Origin: Draconibacterium aestuarii
GTDB taxonomy: Bacteria; Bacteroidota; Bacteroidia; Bacteroidales; Prolixibacteraceae
Reading direction: 5' to 3'
DNA: 64,000 bases
NCBI GenBank assembly: GCA_026671195.1
Contig: JAPOHD010000029.1
Location: forward strand, 150,342 to 214,341
This document shows, one piece after another, positions 1 through 9,655 of the stretch (its first letter is position 1; each line of letters opens with the position of its first letter). A program made the position numbers and the translations under genes. The notes under the pieces were generated by a model. It had not been told where the DNA came from and searched no databases. It was given only the letters and a program-made list of their open reading frames with translations.

Positions 1-120
1 ATATGCAGGTGCACGCATCTCGGTAGACACCTCAGAAGTTGCAGGTATTTTTTCAGTTTGTGTGCATGAAAATACCACAAACAATATTAACAGCAGAGCA
101 GTAAAATATTTATTAATCAT
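1..120 (-). CDS. Lipoprotein, N-terminal fragment (gene continues past left edge)
   Basis: The reading frame starts with ATG at 118-120 on the minus strand and is open for 40 codons to the window edge. The product begins with a short basic stretch, a hydrophobic core and the lipobox VFSC (Cys19), so it is an exported lipoprotein. Residues after the Cys are polar (TQTEKIPATSE), typical of a linker. The gene lies directly downstream of the terminator that closes SusC/D locus 1, so it may have its own promoter in 121-170 or depend on read-through. Function cannot be told from 40 residues; an enzyme of the same glycan locus is likely but is inference. Confidence 0.7.
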   Translation of the reverse strand, partial: MINKYFTALLLILFVVFSCTQTEKIPATSEVSTEMRAPAY

Positions 121-170
121 TTAATTGGATATTAAGGTTCAGGTTATTTTTTAGAAATGCAATTGAAGTA

Positions 171-213
171 AAAAAAGGGCTATCCACAATTTTATACCTA
201 TCCGGGATAGCCC
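171..213 (-). terminator. Intrinsic terminator of SusC/D locus 1
   Basis: A perfect 9-bp stem, GGGCTATCC at 177-185 and GGATAGCCC at 205-213, encloses a 19-nt loop. On the minus strand it is followed at once by six T residues (171-176 on plus are A). It sits about 30 bp after the stop of the DUF3823 gene and so should end the susC-susD-DUF3823 transcript. Confidence 0.85.
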
Positions 214-241
214 TCAATAATCAAATTATCTGTAATAAAAC

Positions 242-952
242 TTATAAATCAACTTTTTGTACCGGGCTGAAGATCATGTCTTCAACTCCCTGAATTTTTA
301 TACCAACGCGAGCGTAAACATAATTTTGAGCAGGTACGAGTTCAGGAACAGTAAGTGTCATACTTATTGATGCCGGATTAGTAATATCGCCACCGCCAAT
401 TTCGACACTTGCCACATTCGACGATGAACGGAAATCAACAAACTGTGTTTTATTTATGTAGAAATTAACACGTTCGATGTTTTTTGCTCCCGCATCGGTA
501 ATAATCTTTTCGGCCTGAAATGTTGCTGTAACATTGCTTCCACTAACAGAGAATTGTGAATTACGAATCATAAAATAAGGCTCAACTTCAATATCAAGCT
601 TCTTGTTACCATTCAGATTTACATAAATGGTGTCTGAACCAGATTCTGAATTGATCTTTGTTCGCCATGGTCCCTGGTTTGAAGGAATTACCAATTTGTA
701 CTGAGCATCGAAAAGTAAAGAAGAATACGATCCGTCCTGAGCAACCTCAACATTTATTGGGTAACTTTTTTGCCATCCCGGTTCCCACAACTGAAAAGAA
801 ACATCTTTTGAGCTTACATTAATGGCCTCGCCATTGTAAACAATATTTCCTTCAAGAAATGAGCCCGGCTCATCGTAGTTATCGTAATCGCATGAAGCAA
901 ATAATCCTGCCATCGCTACGACTAATATTATCAGTTTAAATTTTGTCTTCAT
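242..952 (-). CDS. DUF3823-family outer-membrane lipoprotein of SusC/D locus
   Basis: The 236-residue product has a lipoprotein signal (lipobox FASC, Cys21), followed by a short acidic linker and a beta-rich domain with the DUF3823 features GNIVYNGE, VSFQLWEPGWQ and a QDGSYSSLLFDAQYKL segment (about residues 35-85). A second beta-sandwich part fills the C-terminus. DUF3823 proteins are encoded next to SusC/D pairs in Bacteroidota and are thought to be surface glycan-binding or accessory lipoproteins, filling the slot of SusE/F. The gene starts 2 bp after the susD stop, so the two are translationally coupled. It is the last gene before the terminator at 171-213. The ligand is unknown. Confidence 0.85.
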   Translation of the reverse strand: MKTKFKLIILVVAMAGLFASCDYDNYDEPGSFLEGNIVYNGEAINVSSKDVSFQLWEPGWQKSYPINVEVAQDGSYSSLLFDAQYKLVIPSNQGPWRTKINSESGSDTIYVNLNGNKKLDIEVEPYFMIRNSQFSVSGSNVTATFQAEKIITDAGAKNIERVNFYINKTQFVDFRSSSNVASVEIGGGDITNPASISMTLTVPELVPAQNYVYARVGIKIQGVEDMIFSPVQKVDL

Positions 953-954
953 TT

Positions 955-2847
955 TTAGTTTTGATTAGGATTCTTAATAATTAGGTTGTTGTTGTTCACC
1001 GTTTCATCGTTAATCTCTGAATAGTAATTTCCTAGACGGAAGCGGTCGGCATTTGTCACCACTCGCGGTAATACTTCTTTGAAAATATATTTACCATGAT
1101 TTGGACTTTCTGGCGCATAGTATTTGTAAGGCCACAATGCAAATATACGATTACTCACTTCATCCGCTTTTTCCGGATTGTTTGTTAACTCAACTGATTC
1201 GCCATTCCAAACAATGTGAGCCAAACGCCAGCGCTTCATGTCCCAAAGAATGTGGCCTTCGAAAGCCAACTCCACTTTACGTTCATGAACGATACGATCG
1301 AATGACATATCTGCCGCAGTTAAATCGGTAGTAAAACCGGCACGACGACGTACAACATTCAAATAATCGGCAGCTTTTGTTGTGTTGCCCAATTCGAATG
1401 CAGCCTCGGCAGCATTTAAATACACTTCGGACAAACGGTAACGTACCCACCACACTTCGCTGTTTAAACCACGTTGACCGGAACCGGTTGCAGTGTCCAT
1501 AAATTTGCGACAGTAAAAACCGGTTTGTGCTGAAAACTCCAACTCATCAATCGGACCATCGTAACCAACTACCGGAATTTCAGGATCGGCTTCGGTTGGG
1601 AAATGTTTACGCTGACCATAAGTAGATCCGGTAGTAATGTTGCCATCGGCATCGATATAACCAGCCCAGATATCCAGTTCTTTTCCCTTAAATTTAGATC
1701 CGGGAATAATGATAGTTCCTTCCAAACGTGCATCTCGGCCGGCAAAAATATCTTTCGGACTATTGTAGTAAACATAGTCGCCTTCGCTCGTATTTGTTTC
1801 AAAGGTTGAAAAGGTATTGTCTAAAAGTTCGAACGATTGCACCAGGTTTAATGATGGATTTAAACGTCCCCCTTCCAAATCCTCGGCACTCGACCAGGGT
1901 TGATTCTGAACGGTAAACGGCTGAACTTTTCCACTTTGAAGTTTGTAATCTTTTACAAAAATTACTTCGGTGTTTCCACTCTTGTCTAAAAACAGGTTAG
2001 TAAAGTTTTCAGCCAGATTTTCCTTTTTGTTGTACAAAGCATAAGTTCCGCTATTGATTAATTCTTCGGCAGCACTTAAGGCCTTTGTATAATAGCCATC
2101 TGCCATACTTGCAGGAATTCCAACTTCGCCACCCGGCAACGAAACATTTGGAGTAGTAGCACCATATTTTGCAATAGAACCGGCATAAATAGCTGCACGT
2201 GCCTGCATGGCCAGAACCAAACCTTTTGTTGCGCGACCTTTAACATTTACATCGTTTGGTAAATCGTTTTTAATGGCTTCCAGCTCGTTAATTACAAAAT
2301 CATAAATTTCTGATTCTTTTGAACGAGGATATTCCAAATAAGAAGGATCGCCGCCAAAATCGTAGGTTAAAGGTTCAAGGATTAATGGCACTCCACCCAT
2401 TCGTTTCACCATTTCGAAATAGATACTGGCACGAATAAATCGTCCTTCAGCAACAAAACGAGCTTTATCAGCAGTTTGTAAATCATCTGTTAATTCCGAA
2501 TCTGCTTTCTGAATAAAGAGATTCACCTCGCGCATTAACTTATAGTAGTCTTTCCAGTTGATTGCCCATTCTCCATAACCCCAGTCGGAGTTTTTATGAC
2601 GCCAGTAATCACCAAAAGCCGAACCAAAACCTTCATCAAAGTCGGCATAATTCCACCAGTTACTTATGGTTTGAAATTCAGGAATTCGATCGTATAAATC
2701 GGCAACCACAGATAAAATCAAACTGTTATCGCCCCAAATCTGGTCGTCGATTAAAATATTGGTAGGCTCCCTGTCAAGGAAATTGGCGTCGTTACACCCC
2801 CAACTAAGTGTAAATAATACTATGAAGATATATACAAATTTTTTCAT
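955..2847 (-). CDS. RagB/SusD-family nutrient-uptake lipoprotein (locus 1)
   Basis: The 630-residue product starts with a signal peptide and lipobox (LSWGC, Cys18) and has the alpha-helical SusD fold signatures. These are an N-terminal SusD-like part with LDREPTNILIDDQIW near residues 24-38, TPR-like helices with FVAEGRFIRASIYFEMVKRMGGVPLI-type sequence around 130-160, and a C-terminal part with ELAFEGHILWDMKRW. SusD proteins cap the extracellular face of the SusC barrel and bind the incoming glycan. It follows susC by 19 bp and precedes the DUF3823 gene by 2 bp. At 630 residues it is somewhat larger than many SusD proteins (about 500-600). The substrate cannot be assigned from sequence. Confidence 0.93.
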   Translation of the reverse strand: MKKFVYIFIVLFTLSWGCNDANFLDREPTNILIDDQIWGDNSLILSVVADLYDRIPEFQTISNWWNYADFDEGFGSAFGDYWRHKNSDWGYGEWAINWKDYYKLMREVNLFIQKADSELTDDLQTADKARFVAEGRFIRASIYFEMVKRMGGVPLILEPLTYDFGGDPSYLEYPRSKESEIYDFVINELEAIKNDLPNDVNVKGRATKGLVLAMQARAAIYAGSIAKYGATTPNVSLPGGEVGIPASMADGYYTKALSAAEELINSGTYALYNKKENLAENFTNLFLDKSGNTEVIFVKDYKLQSGKVQPFTVQNQPWSSAEDLEGGRLNPSLNLVQSFELLDNTFSTFETNTSEGDYVYYNSPKDIFAGRDARLEGTIIIPGSKFKGKELDIWAGYIDADGNITTGSTYGQRKHFPTEADPEIPVVGYDGPIDELEFSAQTGFYCRKFMDTATGSGQRGLNSEVWWVRYRLSEVYLNAAEAAFELGNTTKAADYLNVVRRRAGFTTDLTAADMSFDRIVHERKVELAFEGHILWDMKRWRLAHIVWNGESVELTNNPEKADEVSNRIFALWPYKYYAPESPNHGKYIFKEVLPRVVTNADRFRLGNYYSEINDETVNNNNLIIKNPNQN

Positions 2848-2866
2848 CTTATTAAAGTTTTAAAGG

Positions 2867-5800
2867 TTAGAAAGAAAGGTTTACACCAATATTCACCATA
2901 CTGTTTTGTGGATATTGCAAACCATTTTGATCCATAATTTCAGGTTCAACACCTAAACTCTTTAAGTTGTCGAAAGAGAATAAGTTGTATGTATTTAAAT
3001 ACACACGACATTTTTGCATTCCAACTTTTGCAATCAAATCAGTTGGTAAAGTGTACCCAACTTCAAAAGTTCTCATTCGTAAGTATCTAACATTCGTTAG
3101 CCAGAACGTAGAGTTTTTGTTGTAGTTGTTGTGCCATCCGGTGTTGTAACGTAATGCAGGATATTTTCCGGCAACCCACTCGCTGTTTAAATCAAACGGA
3201 TCAACACGGTGCCATCTGTCATCGTAAAACTGTTTTAACAGGTTTCCTGTATTTTGATAGGGCCAACGCATTTCCCAACCCTGGTTGTACGAATACATTG
3301 ATCCACCTGAGAAGTCAGCTTTTAAATCGAAACCTTTATACTCGGCCGAAATGTTAATACCAAAGTTTAAGATTGGGTTTTTATCTCTTGCGTAACCAAT
3401 CGGACGCTCATCCAAACCATTAATAACTCCATCGCCATTTACATCTTTGTAAATTAAATCACCCGGGATCATGTCTTTGTTGCTGTTTCCGTCGTTATTA
3501 ACTTGCCAGCTGTTAATCTGGTCGTACGATTCAAACTGACCAACTACTTCGTAGCCCCAGAAAGTACCATCCCAACGTTCTTCTCTTGAGTTGCGGTAAT
3601 GATCCCATGAGTTACCCCATGTTGGTTTATACGATTCGATAAATTTGTTTCGTGCGTACGAAATGTTACCGCCAATTGCATAATTAAAATCGCCAATGTT
3701 ATCAACGTAATTAATCGAAGTTTCAGCTCCCATTGTAGCGTCGCTGTTTACGTTTTCATCAGGTAAATCGTATCCCAGTTCACTCGGAACCAAAACGTCG
3801 TATTTACGTCCGCGAAGACCTTCGCGTTTTCTATGGAAATAATCAACAGAACCACTCAGTTTTCCACCCATTAATGAATAATCGGCACCAATATCGGTGA
3901 TGGCAGCAGTAAACCAGCTAATTGATGTAACCGGCACACCACGATCGCGCGAACCTTTAACAATCTGACCATCCATAATAACGGTTGAAGAAGCGTAGTT
4001 GTAACCTTCGCGGTAATCAAAAGCACCAATTCCTACATTGTCGTCTCCTAATTCACCATACGAAGCACGCAATTTTAAATCGAAACTGCTTTCGCCAATT
4101 AAAGCTTTGGCAAAGTTTTCTTCAGTAATTCTCCAACCTACTGATCCGGAAGGGAAGAAACCCCAACGTCTGTCATCGGCGAATTTCCATGAACCATCCT
4201 GACGACCAGCTAACTCGAGGTAGTATTTGTTGGCGTAGTTGTAACTAAAACGACCAATGTAACCAATACGGGCCTGCTCATCGTCTCTGTCGTTGTATGT
4301 ATCCATATCGGCAAACTGTAATAACGGAAGTGCATTGGTTTTTGGAACAGAGTGTACCCAAACTTCCAGTTCACGACGTTCGATACGCTCGTTTACAAAC
4401 GTTGCCGAAATATTGTGCTCGCCAAATTGTTTGTCGTAGTTTAACTGCAATTGACTTACGTTTTCGAAATATTTACGGGTACGACGTTCGCGCCATGGGT
4501 TCAGGTTGGCGAAAGTAACTTTGTATTCATCCGTTTCAGGAAAATACGAATAGGCATCGTAGGTATATTCGTGTCCATCGTAAACCTGATCGGCCATGTA
4601 ATACGAGTAGGTTCCTTTAAATGTTAATCCATCAACCGGAATATCATATTCGCCGGTAAAATTCATCTGAAGCACACGCCAGTCGTCTTGTACGTAACCC
4701 GAATTTTCCATGGTTAGCAAACCCCAGTTCTCGGCCATGTGACCAATGTTGTTAATGTATTCAGGATTATCGTTAGCGTAAGGACGCTCGTATGGACGGT
4801 TGCGGAACAATGCAAAACGTGGTGCCCAATAATCATCACCGCCGGGAACCCCTGGATTTTCACGTGTTTCAATACGTCCGTTAATCGAGGTGCTTATTTT
4901 AAATCGTTTAGTGATTTGTGCATCTAAATTCGATTGAAAGTTGGTACGGCCAAATGTAAACTCACGACCCAAAACCGAATTTTGATCTAAACGGGTAAGC
5001 GACACATAGTAATTAATTTTGTCGGAACCTCCTGAAGTACTAATATTTACGGACGACTGAGGCGAATTAGGCTGAATAATAAAATCGTACCAGTCGAAAT
5101 TTTGGTAACCTCTTTCGGTTCCATCTTTCCATTTTGCCAACTCTTCGGAAGTCATGTTTGTACTTCCTCCAAGGTTCATATCGGCATAAGCTTTACCCAA
5201 CTGCCATTCGTATGCATTTACTGTTTCTGGAAAACGCGACCAGTTTTGCCATCCCATGTAAGCATCAACGTTAATGGTGTTTTTGGTTCCCTTTTTTCCA
5301 CGTTTGGTAGTAACAACCACAACACCATTTGCAGCACGAACACCATAAATAGCTGCTGATGCATCTTTCAAAACAGAAATACTAGCAATATCGTTTGGCG
5401 ATAGGTTATTAAACTGTCCGGCATCTTTTTGAATTCCGTCGATTACATATAAGGGGTCACCCATGTTACGAATCTGAATATTTGCGCCCGAACCGGGACG
5501 TCCGTCAGGCATCCTGAAAGAAACACCTGCCAGTTTTCCCGCCAACGCACCACTAACCGTTGATGCATGTACCCTTTCCATATCTTCAGAAGATATATTG
5601 GAGATAGCACCGGTTAACGATTCTTTCTTTTTGGTTCCGTAACCAATTGCAATTACTTCCTCTAAACCAATAGAAGAGTCGCTCATAGTTACATCAATAG
5701 TAGCTGACTCACCAACTACAATTTCTTTTGTTTCCATTCCAACAAACGAAAAAATCAGGACATCTCCGGCTTTAACACCTCTTAGCAAGTAGTTTCCGTT

Positions 5801-6301
5801 TCCGTCGGTAACTGTACCGTTTGTAGTTCCTTTCACCATTACCGTTAAGCCGGGCAACGCGCCACCGGTTCGGTCAGTTACTTTTCCCGATACACCTTCT
5901 TGTTGATCGGCAACAAATGTTCGTTCTCCGCTTTTTTCTGACCTTTCAATAAGAATCAGGTTATTATTCACTTCTTTATATGAATATGGCAATTCGTCAA
6001 AAGCCTCAGACAGAATATCGCCAATTGTTTTATCCTTAACGTTAACTGTTATTTTCTGCGAAACGTCAACATCATCGTTGTTATAAAAAAATCGGTAATT
6101 ACTGTTTTGCTCAATTTGTAAAAAAAGTTCCTGAAGAGAGGAATTAATCACTTTTACATCCATTTTGGACGATTGTGACCACACCGATGCAGTGGTGTTT
6201 AAAGTTAGTGCAAGAATTAGAAACCAGGTTAGCTTCATAATTAAAAATACTTTTTGCTTCTGCCCTAAAAATCCGGACAGGAGTTTTCGATTTAATTTCA
6301 T
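2867..6301 (-). CDS. SusC/RagA-family TonB-dependent transporter with STN domain (locus 1)
   Basis: The 1144-residue product has, in order, an N-terminal extension of 21 residues, a signal peptide beginning at Met22 (MKLTWFLILAL), an STN domain (about 45-115), a carboxypeptidase-regulatory-like domain (VSGKVTDRTGG, about 137-210), a TonB plug (ALAGKLAGVSF through VLKDASAAIYGVRAANGVVVV, about 220-330) and a long beta-barrel ending in the terminal aromatic strand NIGVNLSF. It imports oligosaccharides across the outer membrane with TonB energy. The STN domain is the part that talks to FecR-type anti-sigma factors, matching the FecR and sigma genes directly upstream. The start is the long one; the homologue at 25867 has a similar extension before an MKLT signal peptide, which supports it, although Met22 could also be used. 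Confidence 0.95.
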   Translation of the reverse strand: MKLNRKLLSGFLGQKQKVFLIMKLTWFLILALTLNTTASVWSQSSKMDVKVINSSLQELFLQIEQNSNYRFFYNNDDVDVSQKITVNVKDKTIGDILSEAFDELPYSYKEVNNNLILIERSEKSGERTFVADQQEGVSGKVTDRTGGALPGLTVMVKGTTNGTVTDGNGNYLLRGVKAGDVLIFSFVGMETKEIVVGESATIDVTMSDSSIGLEEVIAIGYGTKKKESLTGAISNISSEDMERVHASTVSGALAGKLAGVSFRMPDGRPGSGANIQIRNMGDPLYVIDGIQKDAGQFNNLSPNDIASISVLKDASAAIYGVRAANGVVVVTTKRGKKGTKNTINVDAYMGWQNWSRFPETVNAYEWQLGKAYADMNLGGSTNMTSEELAKWKDGTERGYQNFDWYDFIIQPNSPQSSVNISTSGGSDKINYYVSLTRLDQNSVLGREFTFGRTNFQSNLDAQITKRFKISTSINGRIETRENPGVPGGDDYWAPRFALFRNRPYERPYANDNPEYINNIGHMAENWGLLTMENSGYVQDDWRVLQMNFTGEYDIPVDGLTFKGTYSYYMADQVYDGHEYTYDAYSYFPETDEYKVTFANLNPWRERRTRKYFENVSQLQLNYDKQFGEHNISATFVNERIERRELEVWVHSVPKTNALPLLQFADMDTYNDRDDEQARIGYIGRFSYNYANKYYLELAGRQDGSWKFADDRRWGFFPSGSVGWRITEENFAKALIGESSFDLKLRASYGELGDDNVGIGAFDYREGYNYASSTVIMDGQIVKGSRDRGVPVTSISWFTAAITDIGADYSLMGGKLSGSVDYFHRKREGLRGRKYDVLVPSELGYDLPDENVNSDATMGAETSINYVDNIGDFNYAIGGNISYARNKFIESYKPTWGNSWDHYRNSREERWDGTFWGYEVVGQFESYDQINSWQVNNDGNSNKDMIPGDLIYKDVNGDGVINGLDERPIGYARDKNPILNFGINISAEYKGFDLKADFSGGSMYSYNQGWEMRWPYQNTGNLLKQFYDDRWHRVDPFDLNSEWVAGKYPALRYNTGWHNNYNKNSTFWLTNVRYLRMRTFEVGYTLPTDLIAKVGMQKCRVYLNTYNLFSFDNLKSLGVEPEIMDQNGLQYPQNSMVNIGVNLSF

Positions 6302-6343
6302 AAATTTGAATGCTTTTAAAAAAGTTAAACTTCGGTTTAATTT

Positions 6344-6378
6344 AAAAAGGGGAAGTGGTCGAGACTTCTCCTTTTTTT
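6344..6378. terminator. Strong hairpin with T-tracts on both strands, fecR-susC intergenic
   Basis: A 13-bp stem with one G-T pair is formed by 6344-6356 (AAAAAGGGGAAGT) and 6364-6376 (ACTTCTCCTTTTT), with the 7-nt loop GGTCGAG. On the plus strand it runs into CTTTTTTT, and on the minus strand into CCCCTTTTTAAA. It can end the sigma-fecR transcript before susC, or end a plus-strand transcript antisense to the susC leader (see findings). Confidence 0.75.
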
Positions 6379-6465
6379 AATAAAAATTGTATTACGTCAT
6401 CTCATTTTTTTAGTTGTTATCTCTTGTTTTTAGTTAAAACGCCCTATCAACTGTAACCATTTTTT

Positions 6466-7467
6466 TCACTTCTGGTTTGTCGTGAAAAATGTGATTTTAT
6501 TTCCGTCTAATTTGTAATCAACCGAACGTGCCAGGCTGAAATAAGACATTACTTCCAGAATGCTCTCTCGTTCAAGGGTACCGGTATATTTTCGGTTTTT
6601 CACCGCTTCGTCAGCCAGAACAATATCAACATCAAACCATCTTTCAAGTTTAAGCTCCAAATCTCCCAGCGACTCATTCCTGAAAACCAAACGACCATCT
6701 TTCCATTCTGTTTCGGGCGAAAGATCAGCCAATTCGTACAGCGCCATTTTTTTTGAATCGACACTATAGACCAATTTCTGTCCCGGTTTAATAACGGTTT
6801 CCTGACTCTGGCTTCTAATTTTTACACTTCCTTCAACCAGGGTAGTAGCAACTTCCTTTTCATCAGAATAAGCTTTCATATTAAACTCAGTTCCCAATAC
6901 TTCAACTTTAATTTCCGAAGTTTCAATACGAAATGGATTTTCGGCGTCTTTGGTTACCGAAAAATAAGCTTCCCCATCGAGGTACACCTGACGCACTCCT
7001 TTTTTAAAATTGTTATTGAATCTTAGAGTACTTCCTGAGTTTAAACAAACTTTGGTACTATCGGGTAAAATCATATTTGTTTTATCGCCTAAAGCACAGG
7101 TTATTGTTGTGTACGAATCCTGAACAGCCGCATTTTGGTTTCCCAAATAATACATAAAAGGAAGCGCCAACAGCAGCACGGCAACAGCTGCATACTTTAG
7201 AATCCGGCTTACAAATAATTTGCGAACTGTACCTTTTTTTGCTTTTGCTACTTTGTTCGAGAATAGAGTTATTGCATGTTCAAGGTTATATTTATCTGCA
7301 TTATCTTTTACCCCGCTACTCAACCAAATTTCCTTTAAATCGTTAAAAAACTTACGATTTTCAGTCGATTGGTTCAGCCAGCTCCTAATGAATTGTTTTT
7401 CATCGGAATTGGCTTCACCTGTGAACAATCGGATTATTAATAAATGTATTTGATCTTCTGAATTCAT
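6466..7467 (-). CDS. FecR-type anti-sigma factor (locus 1)
   Basis: The 333-residue product has a cytoplasmic N-terminal helical part (about 1-88) that would bind the sigma factor, one membrane helix (YAAVAVLLLALPFMYYLG, about 91-109), and a periplasmic FecR domain (about 120-215) with DGEAYFSVTKD, NPFRIETSEIKVEVLGTEF and ATTLVEGSVKI. A small C-terminal DUF4974-type domain follows (about 260-330, LGDLELKLERWFDVDIVL). The periplasmic part receives a signal from the STN domain of the SusC protein encoded 164 bp downstream. The gene lies 125 bp downstream of the sigma gene. Domain order and length are typical of Bacteroidota FecR proteins. Confidence 0.93.
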   Translation of the reverse strand: MNSEDQIHLLIIRLFTGEANSDEKQFIRSWLNQSTENRKFFNDLKEIWLSSGVKDNADKYNLEHAITLFSNKVAKAKKGTVRKLFVSRILKYAAVAVLLLALPFMYYLGNQNAAVQDSYTTITCALGDKTNMILPDSTKVCLNSGSTLRFNNNFKKGVRQVYLDGEAYFSVTKDAENPFRIETSEIKVEVLGTEFNMKAYSDEKEVATTLVEGSVKIRSQSQETVIKPGQKLVYSVDSKKMALYELADLSPETEWKDGRLVFRNESLGDLELKLERWFDVDIVLADEAVKNRKYTGTLERESILEVMSYFSLARSVDYKLDGNKITFFTTNQK

Positions 7468-7592
7468 ATTTTATAGAATCTATAGTTAAGATGCAGAAAC
7501 TTAAAAAACCCTGTATGTTTGAATGATTTTTTCTACAGACACAAAAACAAATGCTACTTAAAGTCTGAATTACAAGCAATTAAAATCTGCAA

Positions 7593-8186
7593 TTATTTTA
7601 ATAAAATAAAAAGTAAAAAGGTGGGTAAATAGTCTTTTAACTGATTTCGAAGTGTAAACATGGCTTTTGAAAGATGCATTTCAACTGTTTTGATTGAAAT
7701 TCCCATTTCCTCTGCCACCTCCTTATTTTTTTTGCCTTCGAAGCGTTTCAATCGAAAGGCAATTTGCTGCTGTTTAGGAAGCTGGTTCACCACTTCTTCT
7801 ATCCGATTGCTCATGTCGTCCAATAAAATACTGGCTTCCTTTTCATCATCGGGTGAGGTTACAAATCCAATATTTTCAAATGAAGTATCGCTGAAATAGT
7901 CCTCAATGCTTTCTTCCTTTTTTAATTGGCGCAGGTAGTAAAGCGAATTATTGCAAACAGCCTGAAAAAGATAAGCTTTTACAGATGAAGTAATTTTTAA
8001 TGTTGCGCGGTTTTCCCAGATTTTAAAAAATACCTCAGAAACAATTTCTTCGGCAACATCTTTTCTTCCCACATATTTTCTTGAATAGGCACACAGTGCG
8101 ACGTAATATTCTCTAAACATCAGAATATAAGTCTCTTCATTCCCATTTTGAAGCCCCGCAACAATATTTAATTCCTCAGATTTCAT
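7593..8186 (-). CDS. ECF RNA polymerase sigma-70 factor (locus 1)
   Basis: The 197-residue product has sigma region 2 (about 22-90: MFREYYVALCAYSRKYVG, then AEEIVSEVFFKIWENR) and region 4 (about 130-185: LPKQQQIAFRLKRFEGKKNKEVAEEM with the helix-turn-helix ISIKTVEMHLSKAM). It belongs to the Bacteroidota sigma factors paired with FecR and SusC/D, and should direct RNA polymerase to the susC promoter when released. It starts with ATG at 8184-8186. A sequence matching the vegetative -7 element (TACATTTG on the minus strand, 8201-8208) lies just upstream. That would give a leader of only about 9 nt, and I see no good -33 element, so the promoter is uncertain. Confidence 0.93.
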   Translation of the reverse strand: MKSEELNIVAGLQNGNEETYILMFREYYVALCAYSRKYVGRKDVAEEIVSEVFFKIWENRATLKITSSVKAYLFQAVCNNSLYYLRQLKKEESIEDYFSDTSFENIGFVTSPDDEKEASILLDDMSNRIEEVVNQLPKQQQIAFRLKRFEGKKNKEVAEEMGISIKTVEMHLSKAMFTLRNQLKDYLPTFLLFILLK

Positions 8187-8397
8187 TTAGCTAGTCGCTA
8201 CAAATGTAAAAATTAAACGCAATAATAAGAATGGAACATACCCAAGCGTAATTTGGCATAAATACCAAAACAAACTTAAATACCTCAAATTCTATTTGTT
8301 GTGTATAAAAACAACTATTCTGTCAATACAGCTGTTCAAATTCATGTTATTCAAAGAGCTAACATAAACCAAAGAAAAGTCAAGGATCAGAAGGTGT

Positions 8398-9609
8398 TCA
8401 CGCAAATAATAATACGCCCGCCAAACCGGAGATCGGAATCAAATAGGCTACATTTATTTTGAATTTTATGGATAAAACCAAAACACTGGCAAAAAGGAGG
8501 ATAGTCTGCCAGTTCAGTTCCACTCCCCTGCCAATAGTAAACGCGGCGGCAAATATCATCCCAATTACTGCAGGGCGCAATCCCTTGAAAATCGCAGATA
8601 TTGTTTTGGATCGTTTAATTTGATCGATAAATCGCGAGCAAAAAATCATGAAAAATGCCGGTGGAAAAAAAATGGCTATGGTTGCTGCGATTGCTCCCAG
8701 CAGACCTCCCACCTTGTAGCCGATAAATGTTGCACTTATAAAAATTGGACCGGGAGTGATTTGGCCCATCGCAATGGCATCGCTAAATTCATTGGTGTTT
8801 AGCCAATTGAGTCCATCAACAACAATTTCCTGAATAGCAGGAATAATCACATATCCTCCTCCAAATAAAGTCAGGCTCATCCCTGAAAAAGTTAATGAGA
8901 TATCGCGAACCATCGTTGCCTTGCCCGAATTTTCACCTTGAAAAAATACGGGTAATAACCAGATAAGCAAAACCAGACCTGCAATTCCCAAAACACCGCT
9001 GATAAGAACGCGAAAATTCAGTTTTATTTTTACAGGTACTGTTTTATTATCTGTTGAGATGGTATTACGATAAAAAAAATATCCTGAAATTCCACCGACT
9101 GCCATAATTAACATGGTAGTATAAAACGAACGAAAAAGCACAAGAGATAATCCTGAAAAGACCAGAATAATTACTTGCCGGTAATCTTTGATGTTCTTTT
9201 TTGACATGTTTGCTGCAACACTAATAATTATAGCTGCAACCGCAGGCAATACACCCAGGAAGAAGTTATTAAAAGCAGGAACCTGATCGTAAACAAAATA
9301 GACATAGGTAAGAATAAGAATGAGAAAAAAGGAAGGTAGAAGGATAGCAACCATACTAACTAACGCACCTTTTATTCCTCTCAAATAGTATCCTAAATAC
9401 GACACAACATTAAATGCCAGCGGACCAGGTAAAACCGAAGCCAGTGAAATACTATCCAGTATCACACCATCCGCAACTTTTTTATCTTTTTCGACCAGCT
9501 GCTGTTGAACAACAGAAATTAGAGCCATAAATCCTCCCCATGAGATTGCGCCAATTTTCAGGAAGGTAAAAAACAGGTATTTTAACGAGGTATCTTGATT
9601 CTTACTCAT
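8398..9609 (-). CDS. chrA: Chromate transporter-family protein (ChrA, two CHR domains)
   Basis: The 403-residue integral membrane protein carries two homologous CHR domains. The first contains FLKIGAISWGGFMALISVVQ (about 12-31) and SLASVLPGPLAFNVVSYLGY. The second contains LTLFGGGYVIIPAIQEIV (about 240-258) and AIAMGQITPGPIFISATFIG. The FGGG/WGG and PGP motifs are the family's hallmark, and a length near 400 is that of the long (bidomain) ChrA proteins, which export chromate and may move other oxyanions such as sulfate. It lies 46 bp downstream of the M1 peptidase gene on the same strand. Sulfate is released in sulfatase-rich glycan breakdown, so an oxyanion role tied to sulfate is conceivable; that is inference. 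No clear terminator follows in 8187-8397. Confidence 0.88.
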   Translation of the reverse strand: MSKNQDTSLKYLFFTFLKIGAISWGGFMALISVVQQQLVEKDKKVADGVILDSISLASVLPGPLAFNVVSYLGYYLRGIKGALVSMVAILLPSFFLILILTYVYFVYDQVPAFNNFFLGVLPAVAAIIISVAANMSKKNIKDYRQVIILVFSGLSLVLFRSFYTTMLIMAVGGISGYFFYRNTISTDNKTVPVKIKLNFRVLISGVLGIAGLVLLIWLLPVFFQGENSGKATMVRDISLTFSGMSLTLFGGGYVIIPAIQEIVVDGLNWLNTNEFSDAIAMGQITPGPIFISATFIGYKVGGLLGAIAATIAIFFPPAFFMIFCSRFIDQIKRSKTISAIFKGLRPAVIGMIFAAAFTIGRGVELNWQTILLFASVLVLSIKFKINVAYLIPISGLAGVLLFA

Positions 9610-9655
9610 ATATCCAAACTTCTGACAAGGTACTAAATTTCAATCTACCGCTGAC

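Noticed and set aside
8201-8208. TACATTTG on the minus strand as promoter of the locus 1 sigma gene
   Set aside because: It matches the -7 consensus but lies only 15 bp from the ATG and lacks a -33 element, so I mention it in the gene entry and do not call it as a feature.
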